Origin: Dysidea avara
Lineage: Eukaryota > Porifera > Demospongiae > Dictyoceratida > Dysideidae
Direction of reading: 5' to 3'
Assembly (NCBI RefSeq): GCF_963678975.1
Contig: NC_089279.1
Span: forward strand, 30,160,160-30,224,159
DNA: 64,000 nt
Below are positions 45,379-57,030 of this stretch, piece by piece (position 1 is the first letter of the stretch; the number at the start of each line of letters is the position of its first letter). The notes beneath the pieces are model-generated. The model was given only the letters and a program-made list of their open reading frames with translations, was not told where the DNA came from and did no database searches. The translations under genes were made by a program, and so were the position numbers.

Positions 45379-48176
45379 ACCTCCATCCAAGCTCAGGACT
45401 ATTTTGACATTGCCATAATTAATTTTCAAAGTATTATATCTAAGCAAGCTAATTTTTCCCTGTTTCTAAATGATAATCACCCAGATATAATTTTTGGTAC
45501 AGAAACATGGCTATCCTCAGAAATCAAATCCAGTGAAATTATCCCAACATTTATAACATTGTACGTCATGATAGAAGTGATGGCTATGGAGGAGTACTCA
45601 TAGGAATACGTAGTGACCTCAGTGTTATTGAATGTTCTACAGAAACTGATTCTGACTTAGTTATTTGCAAGATAATTCTCCCAAACAAAGAACCAATTCT
45701 TTTGTGTGCAGTTTACAGACCACCTAATTCTAACTTAGTTTATCTTGAAAACGTGATAACTACACTCACCAATATAGTACGCAATAACCCTCAGTCTCCG
45801 ATTTGGATAGCAGGTGACTTTAATCTTCCCATCATTAATTGGAATGATGGCTCAATATCTGGAAACAACTACCCTCACACCTTTGCAGAGCTCCTTCTAG
45901 ACTTTTCTAACACTTATGGTTTCACACAAATGGTTGATGCTCCTACCAGAAAACACAATATTTTAGACTTATTCCTTACAAATCGACCATCTTTAGTCAA
46001 ATCATGCAAGGTCATCCCAAGATTTAGTGACCATGAAATTGTGCATATTTCCACTTATGTGTCAGCATCTTGTAAATTAAACTCAAGAAAAGTTTTTCTT
46101 TGGCATAAGGCTAACTTTGATTTAATTGAAGAAGTCATCCTAAACTTCAATAATAGTTTTTTAAATGATTATACCCTTGATACTCCTATTAATACTCTCT
46201 GGAATAAATTTAAATATCTTTGTGAATCCTGTTTAGCCCTTGTACCACAGAAGCAGACATCAACCAAGTTTCGAACTCCATGGATAACTGCCCAAATCAA
46301 AAGATTATCAAGGAAAAAGCAGCGTAGATACAACACTGCTCGCTCATCCAACCTTGCAAAAGACTGGGAAAGCTATCATAATTTGAAGAAAGAATTGCAA
46401 CGTTTATGTCGAAGATCTCATAACAACTATCTTTCATCACTGCTGGACTCACATAACAAACTCACTAAAAGATTTTGGTCTTTTGTTAAGGGCAAACGTA
46501 AAGATCAGGTTAGCATCAATACACTATGCTCTCACGGACAAGTGTATACTGATAGTAAAGACAAAGCAGATATTTTAAACAAACATTTTTCATCAGTATT
46601 TACTGAAGAGGATTTGGATTCACTCCCCACTATCCATGGATCCCACACACCAGATATTTCAACTCCTGACATTAATCCTATTGGCGTCCAAAAACTTTTA
46701 GAAGACTTGGACATACATAAAGCATCAGGACCAGACAATATACCATCAAGATTACTAAAAGAAACTGCTAGTCTCATGGCTCCTCTTTTGACTCTTATTT
46801 TCCAAGCCTCTATTCAACAAGGTACTGTCCCGGATGAATGGAAGAAAGCTAATGTAGTGCCAGTTCACAAGAAAGGATCTAGAAGTGATCCGGGTAACTA
46901 TCGACCTATCTCATTAACCAGCATTTGCTGTAAAACCCTTGAACATATTATTTACTCCTGTATCTTTACGCATCTCAATAAATACAACATTCTATGTGAC
47001 AATCAGCATGGTTTCCATTCCAAGCGATCATGTGAAACTCAACTACTGGGTGCAGTGAACGATTTTGCTAAAGCATTGAACTCTGGAGAACAAATTGATG
47101 CTTTGTTTCTTGACTTCTCCAAAGCATTTGATAAGGTACCTCATGAAAGACTTTGTCACAAATTATCACACTATGGAATAAATGGCCACTTGCTAGATTG
47201 GATCAAAAGTTTTCTGACAGAAAGAACACAATCAGTTGTTATTGATGGAGAAAATAGCTGTCCTTCTACAGTACTTTCCGGTGTGCCACAAGGCACAGTT
47301 TTGGCACGCTTATTGTTTTTAATATTTATAAATGATATTACACAAGATCTCCAGTGTACTGTTAGACTTTATGCAGATGATATCTTAATTTACAACATCA
47401 TTCATTTTCCCAATGACTCTGAGCATCTTCAACAAGATTTATATACTTTACAAGCATGGGCCAGGAGATGGCAAATGGAATTTAACCCAGCTAAATGTGT
47501 ACATCTTACAATTTCAAATAAACATCATATTATTGAACATAACTATTACTTATTTGATCACCTAATTCAAAAGGTCTCCAAGGCAAAATATCTAGGAATA
47601 ACATTTGATGAACATCTTACTTGGAAAAATCATATTCATAACATCTGTCATAAGGCCAATTCAGCCTTAGCTTTTCTGAGGAGGAACGTCAATCATTGTC
47701 CAATTTCTGTAAGATCTCATTGCTATAAGTCCCTTGTCAGACCCATACTAGAATATGCTTCACCTATATGGGCTCCTCACCTTCAATCTGATATTTTTGC
47801 CATAGAAAAGATTCAACGTAGTGCTGCAAGGTATAAAATGAACAATTACTCCTGGAGAAGTAGTGTTACTAACATGCTCACATCACTTAATTAGCCCTCT
47901 CTAGAATCACGACGTACATTTTGCAAACTAGTCATGTTTTATAAGATAATCAATTGTCAAATGGAAGTTCCATCTATCTCACTAACATCAATGTCATCAG
48001 TTACCAGAGGTCATTCACAACGTTTCAGAATCCCACAAGCAAGAATCAACTCGTACTTATTTTCCTTTTTACCATCCACTATTAAATTATGGAATACTTT
48101 GCCAGAAGATGTGGTCAATCAGCCATCTATAAACTGTTTTAAGGACATTTTGTTAAATCATCTGAATTTACTTTGA
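45379..48176 (+). pseudogene. LINE ORF2: apurinic-type endonuclease and reverse transcriptase
   Basis: The endonuclease part shows IIFGTETWLS (catalytic Glu), then after a frameshift near 45545 YGGVLIGIR, CAVYRPPN, IAGDFNLP and FSDHEI. The reverse transcriptase shows KKGSRSDPGNYRPISLTS, DALFLDFSKAFDKVPHERL, VLSGVPQGTVL and the catalytic RLYADDILIY. The C-terminal part contains YASPIWAPHLQSDI and, after an in-frame TAG at 47892-47894, PSLESRRTFCKLVMFYKIIN and LWNTLPEDV, ending at 48176. Other copies in this window have Trp at the TAG position (LGWETLESR), so it is a nonsense change. Confidence 0.88.
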
Positions 48177-48247
48177 TTTTGTTTTTGTATCTGTGTGTTA
48201 TACTCCTTGATGGAGTCCTACACAGTAATAAATAAATAAAAATAAAA

Positions 48248-48336
48248 ATACTGAGATAATATGTTTAGAGCCTAATATCTATAGATATTAGGTTCTAATA
48301 TCTCAGTATGCACGCAGCACTGCTGGAATAGCTACA
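48248..48336. repeat. Hairpin MITE, unit right of the LINE
   Basis: Starts with the LINE target duplication ATACT and continues GAGATAATATG, with an inverted copy ending GCAGCACTGCTGG. It matches the unit at 44305-44394. Confidence 0.7.
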
Positions 48337-49019
48337 GTAGTATATAGCTCAGCCTCTTCACCCCACACTCTTCAATAGAAAAACATCACATAACAAAATC
48401 ATTACAGACTGTGAGAAAGATCTTGTACTGGTGTCTGGATAACTTCCACCTTGTACCCAAGTGTTCAAAGTCAGGTTAAAGCAATGCAAAGTCTCACTAC
48501 TATTAAATGAACATTAATAGATTCATTTAGCACCTTCTATGAAATGTATATCTGACAATGTTGAGTACTGCACGTGCATGCAGGCTTGGAGTCCAGCTGC
48601 AGCTTATGATTAATTAAGGACATAGCTAGATATATGTTGGCAGCAGTGTGCTACAAATGGCCCAAATAATCCAAGAACAGTAGACGAGAGTATGGAGACT
48701 TGACTGAGACTCGAGACTGATTTAAAGCAACACCTACAGGTAAGTATATACACATAAACTACGTAGGCTACAAAATTGTTTATTCTGTCACCAATCAGAG
48801 GACATGATTAGCTAGCTACAAACTTTCTAAACCCACTCCTTGTAGTTGTAAGATCACTTTTTTTTTGCGAATTTTTTTTACTAATCGTAACTATTTAGCT
48901 AAATAATGAATCAATGAAATTATCTTTTCCTGTCGTGCGATTAGCTAACGCCCAATCAGTCACCAGTTATTAGACCTATTAGCTAACGACTTATTAGGAT
49001 ATGTTTATGGGCAGAAATT
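48337..49019. other. Unassigned sequence
   Basis: No exon or repeat terminus recognised. Confidence 0.45.
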
Positions 49020-49299
49020 CACAGTAAAAACAAACTAGTGAACGTCACTACTAAATGTAGTGAACGTCACTACTAATGTCTGCCACAATACTCACTATTT
49101 TTGTGTAGTGACGTTCACTACTAATTTTGTAGTGAACGTCACTACATTGATCACCAAGTAGTGACGTTCACTACAAAAAGTAGTAGTGACGTTCACTACA
49201 AAAAGTAGTAGTGACGTTCACTACAAAAAGTAGTGAACGTCACTACTTAAAAGTAGTGAGTATTGTGGCAGAGCAATTCACTACTAAATTTTTACAGTG
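49020..49299. repeat. MITE made of AGTGACGTTCACT motifs (array 3), upstream of the receptor gene
   Basis: Starts CACAGTAAAAACAAACTAGT and ends AAATTTTTACAGTG. It contains about eight copies of the 13-17-bp imperfect palindrome in both orientations, one pair with a GTAGTAGTGACGTTC spacer repeat. It ends about 500 bp before the receptor start codon. Confidence 0.78.
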
Positions 49300-49585
49300 T
49301 TGGATCGTTGCTTGGACATCATGAGAGGCCATGCAATGGTCTATCATTTCTAGACGTTACTGGCAGTGCAAAATGGTTGCGGCCAGTCAACGAGGCCGGG
49401 GAGCGAGACAGTCAGTGATCTACGATCAGTTTGTCAGCGTCGCCTTTACAGTTTACTTCGTTTGTATTAATTTTGTAGAGTTGAGATTGAACACATATAA
49501 GTACGCAATAATAATAACAATTACTCACAATTACACTTTTGGAAGTGCGGTCGTAGCTATGTAATTACGTTTCTTTTGTCAGTTA

Positions 49586-49593
49586 TGACGTCA
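49586..49593. promoter_or_regulatory. Perfect CRE palindrome TGACGTCA
   Basis: This consensus CREB/ATF site lies about 200 bp upstream of the receptor start codon at 49795. A single 8-bp match can occur by chance; its position in a likely promoter region is the only support. Confidence 0.35.
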
Positions 49594-50160
49594 GATGTTC
49601 CACGCGTATCCGGATAATTAAGCCACATAGATCATAGTTATGACGCAAATGGCAAATGGTCAAAGTAAAGCGATGGTTCCAGTTTGTTCTCTGTACGTTT
49701 AATATAGCTATAAAAAGCCGCTAGCTATATAGCTACGGCTATATACATATAGGCCACTGAGAAACAGGCAGACACCTCCGCGAGTGTTACAGAAATGACG
49801 CAACGGTCCCCAGCTGATTTTTGGAATTCGTCAATAATCGCGAATGATGAAGAGCCTAAAAGGCATGATTGGAGCTGTGTCTATATGCAAATGCTGCCTA
49901 ATTTTGCATTGGACGGCGTTGGATATGATTGCAGCGGTAGCCTGAGCAGCAGTTTCCAGCATCATGTGAGCCAAACCTCAGGGAGCGACTTTGTTGTAGG
50001 GTATTCCAGTAATTTTGACGCAAATTCATTGCCAACATGGTCTTCTATCCAAATGTTTCATTCACCACTGGGAGATGATGAGTCTACTTTGCTGCCAATT
50101 GATGCAGAACACGAACAACTTTGCCGTGTCTGCAATGACATCTCTACTGGAAAGCACTTT

Positions 50161-50775
50161 ATTTATTTATTTATTTATTTATTATTATTGATTAGCAAAA
50201 CCCATTGGGTAAATCGCTAATGTACAAAAACAAAATTTTAGTGTCTATGCATTTTGCAAATGGTTTTTGAAAGTAAGTAAGTCTATATTGTCAAGATCTT
50301 CCATATCTAAATTGTTCCAGTCTGGTATTGATCTTGGTAAGAAAGAGTTACTATATCGATTTGTTCTGGCATACAACTGTAATAGCTTCAAGGGATGGTT
50401 TGCCCTGGTACTTGTTGCAGGAGATAACACTGGCAGATACTGATTTGGAACATAAATTAATTTGTTTACAAACTTAAACAACAGCATCAGACGTGCCTGT
50501 TTCCTACGATCTTCCAGTGTTGGCCATTTTAATTCCACTAACATTTCAGTTATACTGTCCCTATGATTCCTTCTCCAAGGTCTATTTAACACGAAACGTG
50601 CAGCACGATGTTGTATCATCTCTAACTTGTGAATGAGTGATTGTTGATGTGGATCCCAGATAGAAGAGCAGTATTCAATAGATGGCAAGACAATCTGTTT
50701 ATATGCATGTTCTTTTAAGTGAGGTGGACAATGGTGGAGAGTTATTCGCAAAAATCCCAGTAGACGATTAGCTTT
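50161..50775 (-). mobile_element. 5'-truncated LINE inserted in the receptor DNA-binding domain
   Basis: The minus strand encodes [40 protein letters not shown] and FLPRSIPDWNNLDMEDLDNI, the C-terminal part of a CR1/L2-like ORF2. It ends in an (AATA)n tail that abuts the receptor exon. A short CTTT duplication (50157-50160, 50772-50775) marks the target. The 615-bp gain is a multiple of three, so the receptor frame resumes exactly, but the insert has an in-frame stop 20 codons in. No GT donor precedes it, so it is unlikely to be a simple intron. Confidence 0.88.
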
Positions 50776-51056
50776 GGTGTATTGAGCTGTGAAGCTTGCA
50801 AAGGCTTTTTCAGAAGAAGCATTCGGGCCGCAGCAAGATATGTGTGCAAACGCAACAAATGTTGTGAAATTGATATGGACACTAGAAACAAATGTCAACA
50901 TTGTCGTCTGCAGAAATGCTTTGATGTTGGAATGAATAAGAATGGTGAGTAAAGGATTAAGTTTCTGTGCTTGTTTGCTTGTTGTTTACTATAAAAGTGA
51001 ACAGAATCATTCCCATGCACATCAAAAGATATGAGGGGACCAGACAGTGCCGTAGG

Positions 51057-51618
51057 CAGAGTTGGGGTAGTTACTTCAGAAAAGTAACTAGCTACTAGTT
51101 ACACGTTACTTTTATCCCATGTAACTTAGTTACAGTTACAGTTACTTTTCAAAAGGTAACTAAGTACTCTAGTTACTAGTTACTTCCATAGTATAAATTG
51201 TGACTTGTTTTTAGCTTTTGTAACATGCATTTTGCTCAGAAATGTAACATTAATGGATGCAATACATACATACACTTAAAATAACAATTCTGTTGCTCTT
51301 TCAGGTCAGTTTTAATTAATGCTATTTCTGTTACTCAAGCTGAATCATAGAGAACAGTACATAGAATCTGTCTACTTAATGTGGCTGTAGCATATATGGC
51401 ACAAAAATTGAAGTGCTCTTGCTTTTAAAGCATAACTAGTTATAGTTACAATATAACTATTGTAACTAGTTACCATTGTAACTTAGTTACTTTTCAGACA
51501 ATTACTCCTAGTTACAAGTTACTAGTTACAAAGTAAGTAACTAGTTATATTACTAGTTACTTTAAAAGTAATCCATTACATAACTTAGTTACAAAAGTAA
51601 CTAGTTACCCCAACTCTG
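51057..51618. mobile_element. hAT MITE of the GTAAC-rich family, copy 2, in receptor intron 1
   Basis: Termini CAGAGTTGGGG / CCCCAACTCTG and perfect 8-bp duplication GCCGTAGG (51049-51056, 51619-51626). The interior is dense in AGTTAC/GTAACT, as in the copy at 21705. Confidence 0.92.
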
Positions 51619-51844
51619 GCCGTAGGTTATTTCAAATTGACATGGCATGGGTTACATACACTTTTGTATAGCTACATAGCTAAGGACTATAGTACTGCAA
51701 GTAGCCTCACTTATGGTGAATAGTGCTCATTTTTAAAAACATTTCTGTGGTAAAGTCTGGTCAATTTCCCTTTGTAGACTGTAGATGCATGCTGAAGGAT
51801 TGGATTATGATCTTTACTATTATTATTAGTAGATAGTAGTGTAT

Positions 51845-52640
51845 AGTAGGGACCACCAAGGAGTAGGCGTGGCCCACAAAATAAAGTCACCCAAAAACAG
51901 TATCAATTTTCCCTGACGACGATGAGGCAGTATTGGTTATGTAAAACTAAGCCCAAACAAGCTTTCAGATTGACCCAAAATGCTTTCAACAAGTTGCTAC
52001 GGAATTTAAAAAATATATTTAAAGGAATTTTCTACTGACTGACTGAGTAAGTAACTGACTGACTGATTCCTTCAGACAAGTGTAACTCGGCTACAGGCTT
52101 GATTTTTTCATTGTTCGACGTCGCTTCGGCCCAAGAGGTGCCTTTTGGCATACCGCAGCACGTACAATGCATGCATTATTCATGGACTTACCAGTGTCTT
52201 CCTTTGTGTCCCATTCATCTTTGCTGACAGCCATTCATCTTTGCTGACAGCGAAAAGTGTTAATTTGGTGGTAACACGTGATGGCTTCCCTTCATAATGG
52301 AAATCGTCCATACTTTCCATAGCGGCTACTTTGATTGCAGAGGTGCTTTTCATACTCTTGATTCGTACTGCTGTGTAACAGGTTGAAAATAACCGACAAT
52401 GAAGCATAATGGATACTTCACTTTTCAGACACTAATTGATATAACAGGGGCATGCAGGACCATTTATTTCTTTTGGTGCTTTTCGAATAGTTATTGATCC
52501 AAAATGCTGTGTTAACAGGTTGAACATAGCTGACAACAAAGCATAATGATACTTCCCTTTTCAGATGATAATTAATATACGGGGTATGCGGTGCCATTTC
52601 CAGATGCGGTATGCATGGGTTCACCAGTCATAATAAAAAA
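51845..52640 (+). repeat. Dispersed repeat family R, longest copy
   Basis: Contains GCTTGATTTTTTCATTG, CGACGTCGCTTCGGCCCAAG, GTCTTCCTTTGTGTCCCATT and GTGATGGCTTCCC. A 21-bp block ending CATCTTTGCTGACAG is duplicated at 52212-52250. Shared with 39180, 39960 and, inverted, both 3.2-kb transposon copies. Confidence 0.7.
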
Positions 52641-52646
52641 GTTAAC

Positions 52647-52944
52647 AAAAAAGTACACAGAAAAATTTGGAATTTTCAACTAGAGTAGGGACCATAGCAC
52701 ATCGATAAAAAGTACTGAAACAAGTTGGAGTAGTGCATGATATTAAATCACAGTAAAACAATAAGAAGTGTTATATCTCTACTGTGCTCAAGATACCATT
52801 ATGGAAATGCACAGTAGGGATATAACACTTCTTATTGTTTTACTGTGATTTAATATCGTGCACTACTCCAGCTTGTTTCAGTACTTTTATCGATGTGCTA
52901 TGGTCCCTACTCTAGTTGAAAATTCCGAATTTTTCTGTGTACTT
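52647..52944. repeat. Near-perfect palindrome, ~140-bp arms
   Basis: The left arm (52647-52786) and right arm (52805-52944) are inverted copies around a spacer under 25 bp, outer end AGTACACAGAAAAATTTGGA. Part of this sequence also follows repeat R at about 39585-39650, so the palindrome probably arose by inverted duplication of the R end. Confidence 0.85.
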
Positions 52945-53297
52945 ATTATTATTAGTACTTGGTTGTATAATTATTATGCTTTTATAAGTTGCATCAATTG
53001 CATGCATCTGGGGGCTGCATCCTCCAGGCTCCAGAATCCTGTGGCATTTCAGACTGCATTTATTTTTAACTTAGCTCCTAGTTAAATCTAAGTCCTATTA
53101 TGACTGATTCTTGTATTTAGTTATACAATAATAATCTCCTGATCTGTTTTACATTCTGTGCATCACATTTTCCTCATCATTTTCATACATTTAATAAATC
53201 CACCTATAGGCTGCTTTTGTTTTTGATTGCATATGAGTACCACCATCATGCCATTCATGCATCTTACAATTCCCCATCAACAGCTTTGCAGATTACA

Positions 53298-53517
53298 TAT
53301 ATGTCCGGATTTGCAAAAAGGTATGCTTTTTCACACACAAATTTGACCAATTTTGAACTTCGATACTTCATAACATTGCCTATAATACCTGTCTGAAAAT
53401 TTCCATCGGTAAAGCTACTATTTAGATACAAACAGCTGCTTAATCAGTGTAAGGAGTCAGCTGTTTTTGTTTGCCCACATGGAAAAGGTATACCTTTTTA
53501 CAAACCTGGTCACATAT
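53298..53517. mobile_element. MITE related to the TGTGAC-terminus family
   Basis: The ends match as inverted copies: ATATGTCCGGATTTGCAAAA and, on the other strand, ATATGTGACCAGGTTTGTAA, each followed by AGGTAT. About 220 bp. Confidence 0.6.
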
Positions 53518-54324
53518 GAGGATTTTTAGACCGATGTGTAGCTACATATTAAGAAAAAGCATGCAGTTTTAGAAACTCACTCATATCTCTAACAGGCATA
53601 ATGTAATCACCACAAAGCAAAGCTTAACTATATATATCTGTCTGTAATAGTCCAGTCATTTTATGGTTTGACCTTAAACTAATTGCAACACAAATGGTTT
53701 CAACAGTTTCTAGCACAGAAAAATGTGCTCTATAACATATCAAAAGTCCCGGAAAATACCATAAGGGGAAAGTGACCTTTTGCATGACCTTTTTAGCCAT
53801 TTTTAGCAAAAATTAGGATTTGTGGTTCTATTTCAGCTGTACACTGTCCAAACTATTTACATTTGGTATCAAATGATTGTTCTCACTATAAGGAACAAGA
53901 TGATACTTGTTTGGTATCCATAGCTTAGTTTGTTCTAAAGTTATCATCATTTTACTGGACAAAACATTATTTAGTACCGCCCACGCACTTAATTAAATTT
54001 TGGTTTAACCTATTTATTATTTGTCTAATGGTAGTTTTTCCATGGTAAGGGACTTTTTTATAACAGAGGGTCACAATGAAGACTAGAAGGTGCATATGTT
54101 ACCATGGAAACCAAGAAATAGCATAGGTTTATATCCAATTCGGTTGTTTTCATTCTCTATTGTCATGAAGATGGATTTAATTCTTTATAATTCCAAACCT
54201 GACATTGTACAAATTAAGTTAGGTACATACACAATGACACTCATTATAATAAAATTGTACTTCAACCATGGCCATGGTAGTGGAAAATCTGTTCTCTTGT
54301 GTATATAAATGATAAGTTTCGCTT

Positions 54325-54769
54325 TCATTCAGTGTTGGTATCTGTATCATCTTCTTCATGGATTGAGATATCTGAGTTGGTGCAGCCTGTTCCATTGCAG
54401 TTGCCACAAACAGAAGAGCATTTCACATTGAATTTCTTGCAAGTGCATCTCATGCTGCTGTAGTCAGTGTGGCAGTTACATCTAATCATTTTCAACAGCT
54501 CATCTGGAGCTTGTAATTTACTGATTATATGTACATGATTATATGTACATACTTACTTTGCAATTTCTTTCCAAGAAGCAGCTAAGCATATTAATGAACT
54601 GCTGCTTGTTGGTGCTGTTCGATAAAAAGTTCCCTTCTTCATATTTAGCTTCGTATCTTTGGTGAATGACACATGAGAAGTCATCAACAAAAGATATGGT
54701 GCATCTGAGGAGGGTCAAAGGATGTTCTGGAGTGGCTATGCCATTCACCAAAGATACAAAGTTGAACAT
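54325..54769 (-). pseudogene. Transposon protein relic with CXC-type cysteine-rich tail
   Basis: A first exon encodes EEGNFLSNSTNKQQFINMLS and ends CAAA|gtaagt. After an intron-like gap and an attacaag acceptor, a second exon encodes DELLKMIRCNCHTDYSSMRC, then TCKKFNVKCSSVCGNC and GTGCTNSD before a stop at 54325. The C-x-C / C-x3-C spacing resembles tesmin/TSO1-like CXC tails found in some invertebrate transposon-derived proteins. The middle exon present in the plus-strand copy is missing here. Confidence 0.55.
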
Positions 54770-55105
54770 GAAGAAGGGAACTTTTTTTATCGAACAGCAC
54801 CAACAAGCAGCAGTTCATTAATATGCTTAGCTGCTTCTTGGAAAGAAATTGTAAAGTGTACTATGCTTCAGGAGATGCTGGTGTGATGAATGTACAAAAA
54901 GCAGTAGAATTAGCCAGAGTAGCAGACACTCTGCTACTTGGTGATGACACCGATATTCTTGTATCTGTTTGTGACTACTGCAAGGGAACAGGCTGCACCA
55001 ACTCAGACACCCCCAACCCATGAAGAAGTGATACAGATACCAACACTGAATGAAAGCAAAACTTACCATTTATATACACAAGAAAATAGATTTTCCACTA
55101 CCACA
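54739..55105 (+). pseudogene. Inverted copy of the same transposon protein relic
   Basis: Encodes FLSNSTNKQQFINMLSCFLE, then RNCKVYYASGDAGVMNVQKA and ARVADTLLLGDDTDILVSVC, fused by an internal deletion to a remnant of the cysteine-rich tail (YCKGTGCTNSD). The GDAG...GDDTD acidic motifs resemble the core of PIN/FEN-like proteins linked to such tails in invertebrate genomes; that family link is from memory. It keeps the GDDTD exon lost on the other arm, while the other arm keeps the full tail. Confidence 0.5.
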
Positions 55106-55213
55106 GCCATACAATTTTCAATGTCATTGTATATGTACCTAACTTAATGTCAGGTTTGGAATTGTAAAGAATTAAATCCATCTTCATGACAATAGAGCAT
55201 GAAACAACTGAAT

Positions 55214-57030
55214 TGTGACTGTCTCTGGGAAAACCGGTCTTATCGTCCATTTAAAAGTATCGAGAAACATTAGTTTTAAATATTCAGAGGGTTGTGGCTT
55301 GCCAGTGGTGGTAGCTACGCGTACACTGTAAATACAGTAATGGTCACAACACACTAACACAGGTGTGATATTGTTGTCCAAACTGGCACATCCTTACAAG
55401 AGTAGTATGCACACCATATTAGTCACACTAATAATAGTGTGACCATACATGTACAGCTGAAAAAAAAGTACTTGTGCATTCAGGAGTGGAAGGGTAGAAT
55501 GTGATAGCTTTATTATCAAAGTCAACCACTCACCATAGTATTATTGTGGAATATTACATCATCTGCAGTTTCACAATTGGTGTAACATTCCTGGAATGTC
55601 AGCAATATACAAACAGTACACAACACTATTAGTTAGTCAGCAACTTACTGCTTTCAAATCTCTACTTAAACATTGTTTCAAAATGTATACAAAACCTATA
55701 TCACCAAGCCTGGAGTTTGATTGTGGATTTAATTTCACTCAACTGAGGCTACCTTAAAATATGTATGGGCCCCACTGATCATCAGTATACAAATTTTTCA
55801 TCTCTCTACTGTTGACTGGATTAATCTAATGGAAATTCTATGAGTTAATGTTAATCAAGAGTAGATTTACTCTTGGTTAATGCAAATTGGTTACTTTATT
55901 GATACAAACATACCAGCTGTGCTCATCGACTTGAATTGTCACTACAATAAAATGTGTATTTGTGCATACCACATACACATCACATACTTCGGTGGAGTAT
56001 GTGATGTGTAGGAGATGATAGTTCACATTTGCTAACTAATGGACAAATGTGAACTATCATCTACACATCACATACACCACAGAAGTGCATGCTATGTACA
56101 ACACATTAACATACTACATGTGCACAAATACACATTTTATTGTAATGTGTCTGTGTAATGGCTTAGTACAAAATGAGTTTATTTATAGCACATAAATTCA
56201 ATAAAATTGATGCTTTTCTATACATCCTGCTACCTCTAAATGATAAAGGATGCCAAAGAACACCTAACTTTTAATACTAGAACCATCTGTAATAGCAGAA
56301 AATAGTTTTTCATTTACAAATCTGTCATGTACACCAATATACAGTCACACTGCTTGTCTTGTGTGCTTCACACACTATATCTTAAAAGTGTGCCTGTACC
56401 CCATGGGTGTACTGCTGGTTATGTGTGCTATGACCACCTCAGTTTTAACAGTGTACAGGATTTTCACACATTTTACAGCAATTTATTACCTTCCAGATCA
56501 TCTACTAAAGAAGTAGTCAACAGCTACGTTTCCCACCATTTTAGATAGTTTTTTAAACTGAGGTTTCCTGTATCAAACAAGCTCCAAAAAGGGTGGGAGG
56601 CGGCGGGCCTGGAAGGCGGGCAAAATACTGTTTTAAAATTGAAGAGGAATGTGTTGGGATATATTTGGACTCCCTGTTTAAATATTACTATTACTATACT
56701 ACTATTACTATATTAAGCCAAGTTATGGGTCATTTGGGGCTCAAAACTGGCTAAAATGAAAGGAAACTTACAGCACAGGTCATTGTCCAATACCACAGAG
56801 CTATACAGCCACACACAGCCATCTCCTGGTTGGCCAGGGCTCCATCAAGGCCCCAGACCACTCGTATGGCTCGCCACTGCTTGAAAAAGGCAGCTAGCAA
56901 AAGCAGACCACTTTACTCTGGTCGACTATGGCAGTGAAATTCGATAGTGCATTCTTAAAGCTTTGTTTGTGTGAAAAAAATCAAACTTCCTGTCTTGGGC
57001 GATAAGACCAGTTTTGCAGATCTAGTTACA
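55214..57030. mobile_element. 1.8-kb element with TGTGACT-type termini, nested
   Basis: Left end TGTGACTGTCTCTGGGAAAA and, inverted, right end TGTAACTAGATCTGCAAAAC, each followed by a GGTCTTATCG block. AATTG flanks both ends (55211-55215, 57030-57034), either as duplication or as part of the repeat. Its ends resemble the MITE at 41301. Inside it, 55940-56149 is a further MITE. No transposase frame seen. Confidence 0.6.
55940..56149. repeat. Small MITE with CACTACAATAAAATGTG end
   Basis: Ends CACTACAATAAAATGTGTAT and, inverted, CACATTACAATAAAATGTGT; the interior contains a second palindrome (GATGATAGTTCACATTTG with its complement). Third nesting level inside the receptor intron. Confidence 0.7.

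Larger units (their letters stand above)
44395..48247 (+). mobile_element. Nearly full-length CR1/L2-like LINE, non-functional
   Basis: A 3.85-kb element with a short 5' leader, ORF1, ORF2 and an (AATA)n tail, flanked by ATACT at 44390-44394 and 48248-48252. No LTRs are present. Lesions: two frameshifts in ORF1, one in the endonuclease part of ORF2 and one TAG near the ORF2 end. Presence of both ORFs and few lesions suggest a young insertion. Confidence 0.88.

Noticed and set aside
50161-50775. Treating the receptor interruption as a normal intron
   Set aside because: No GT follows 50160 and no polypyrimidine-AG precedes 50776; LINE coding sequence, tail and target duplication explain it better.
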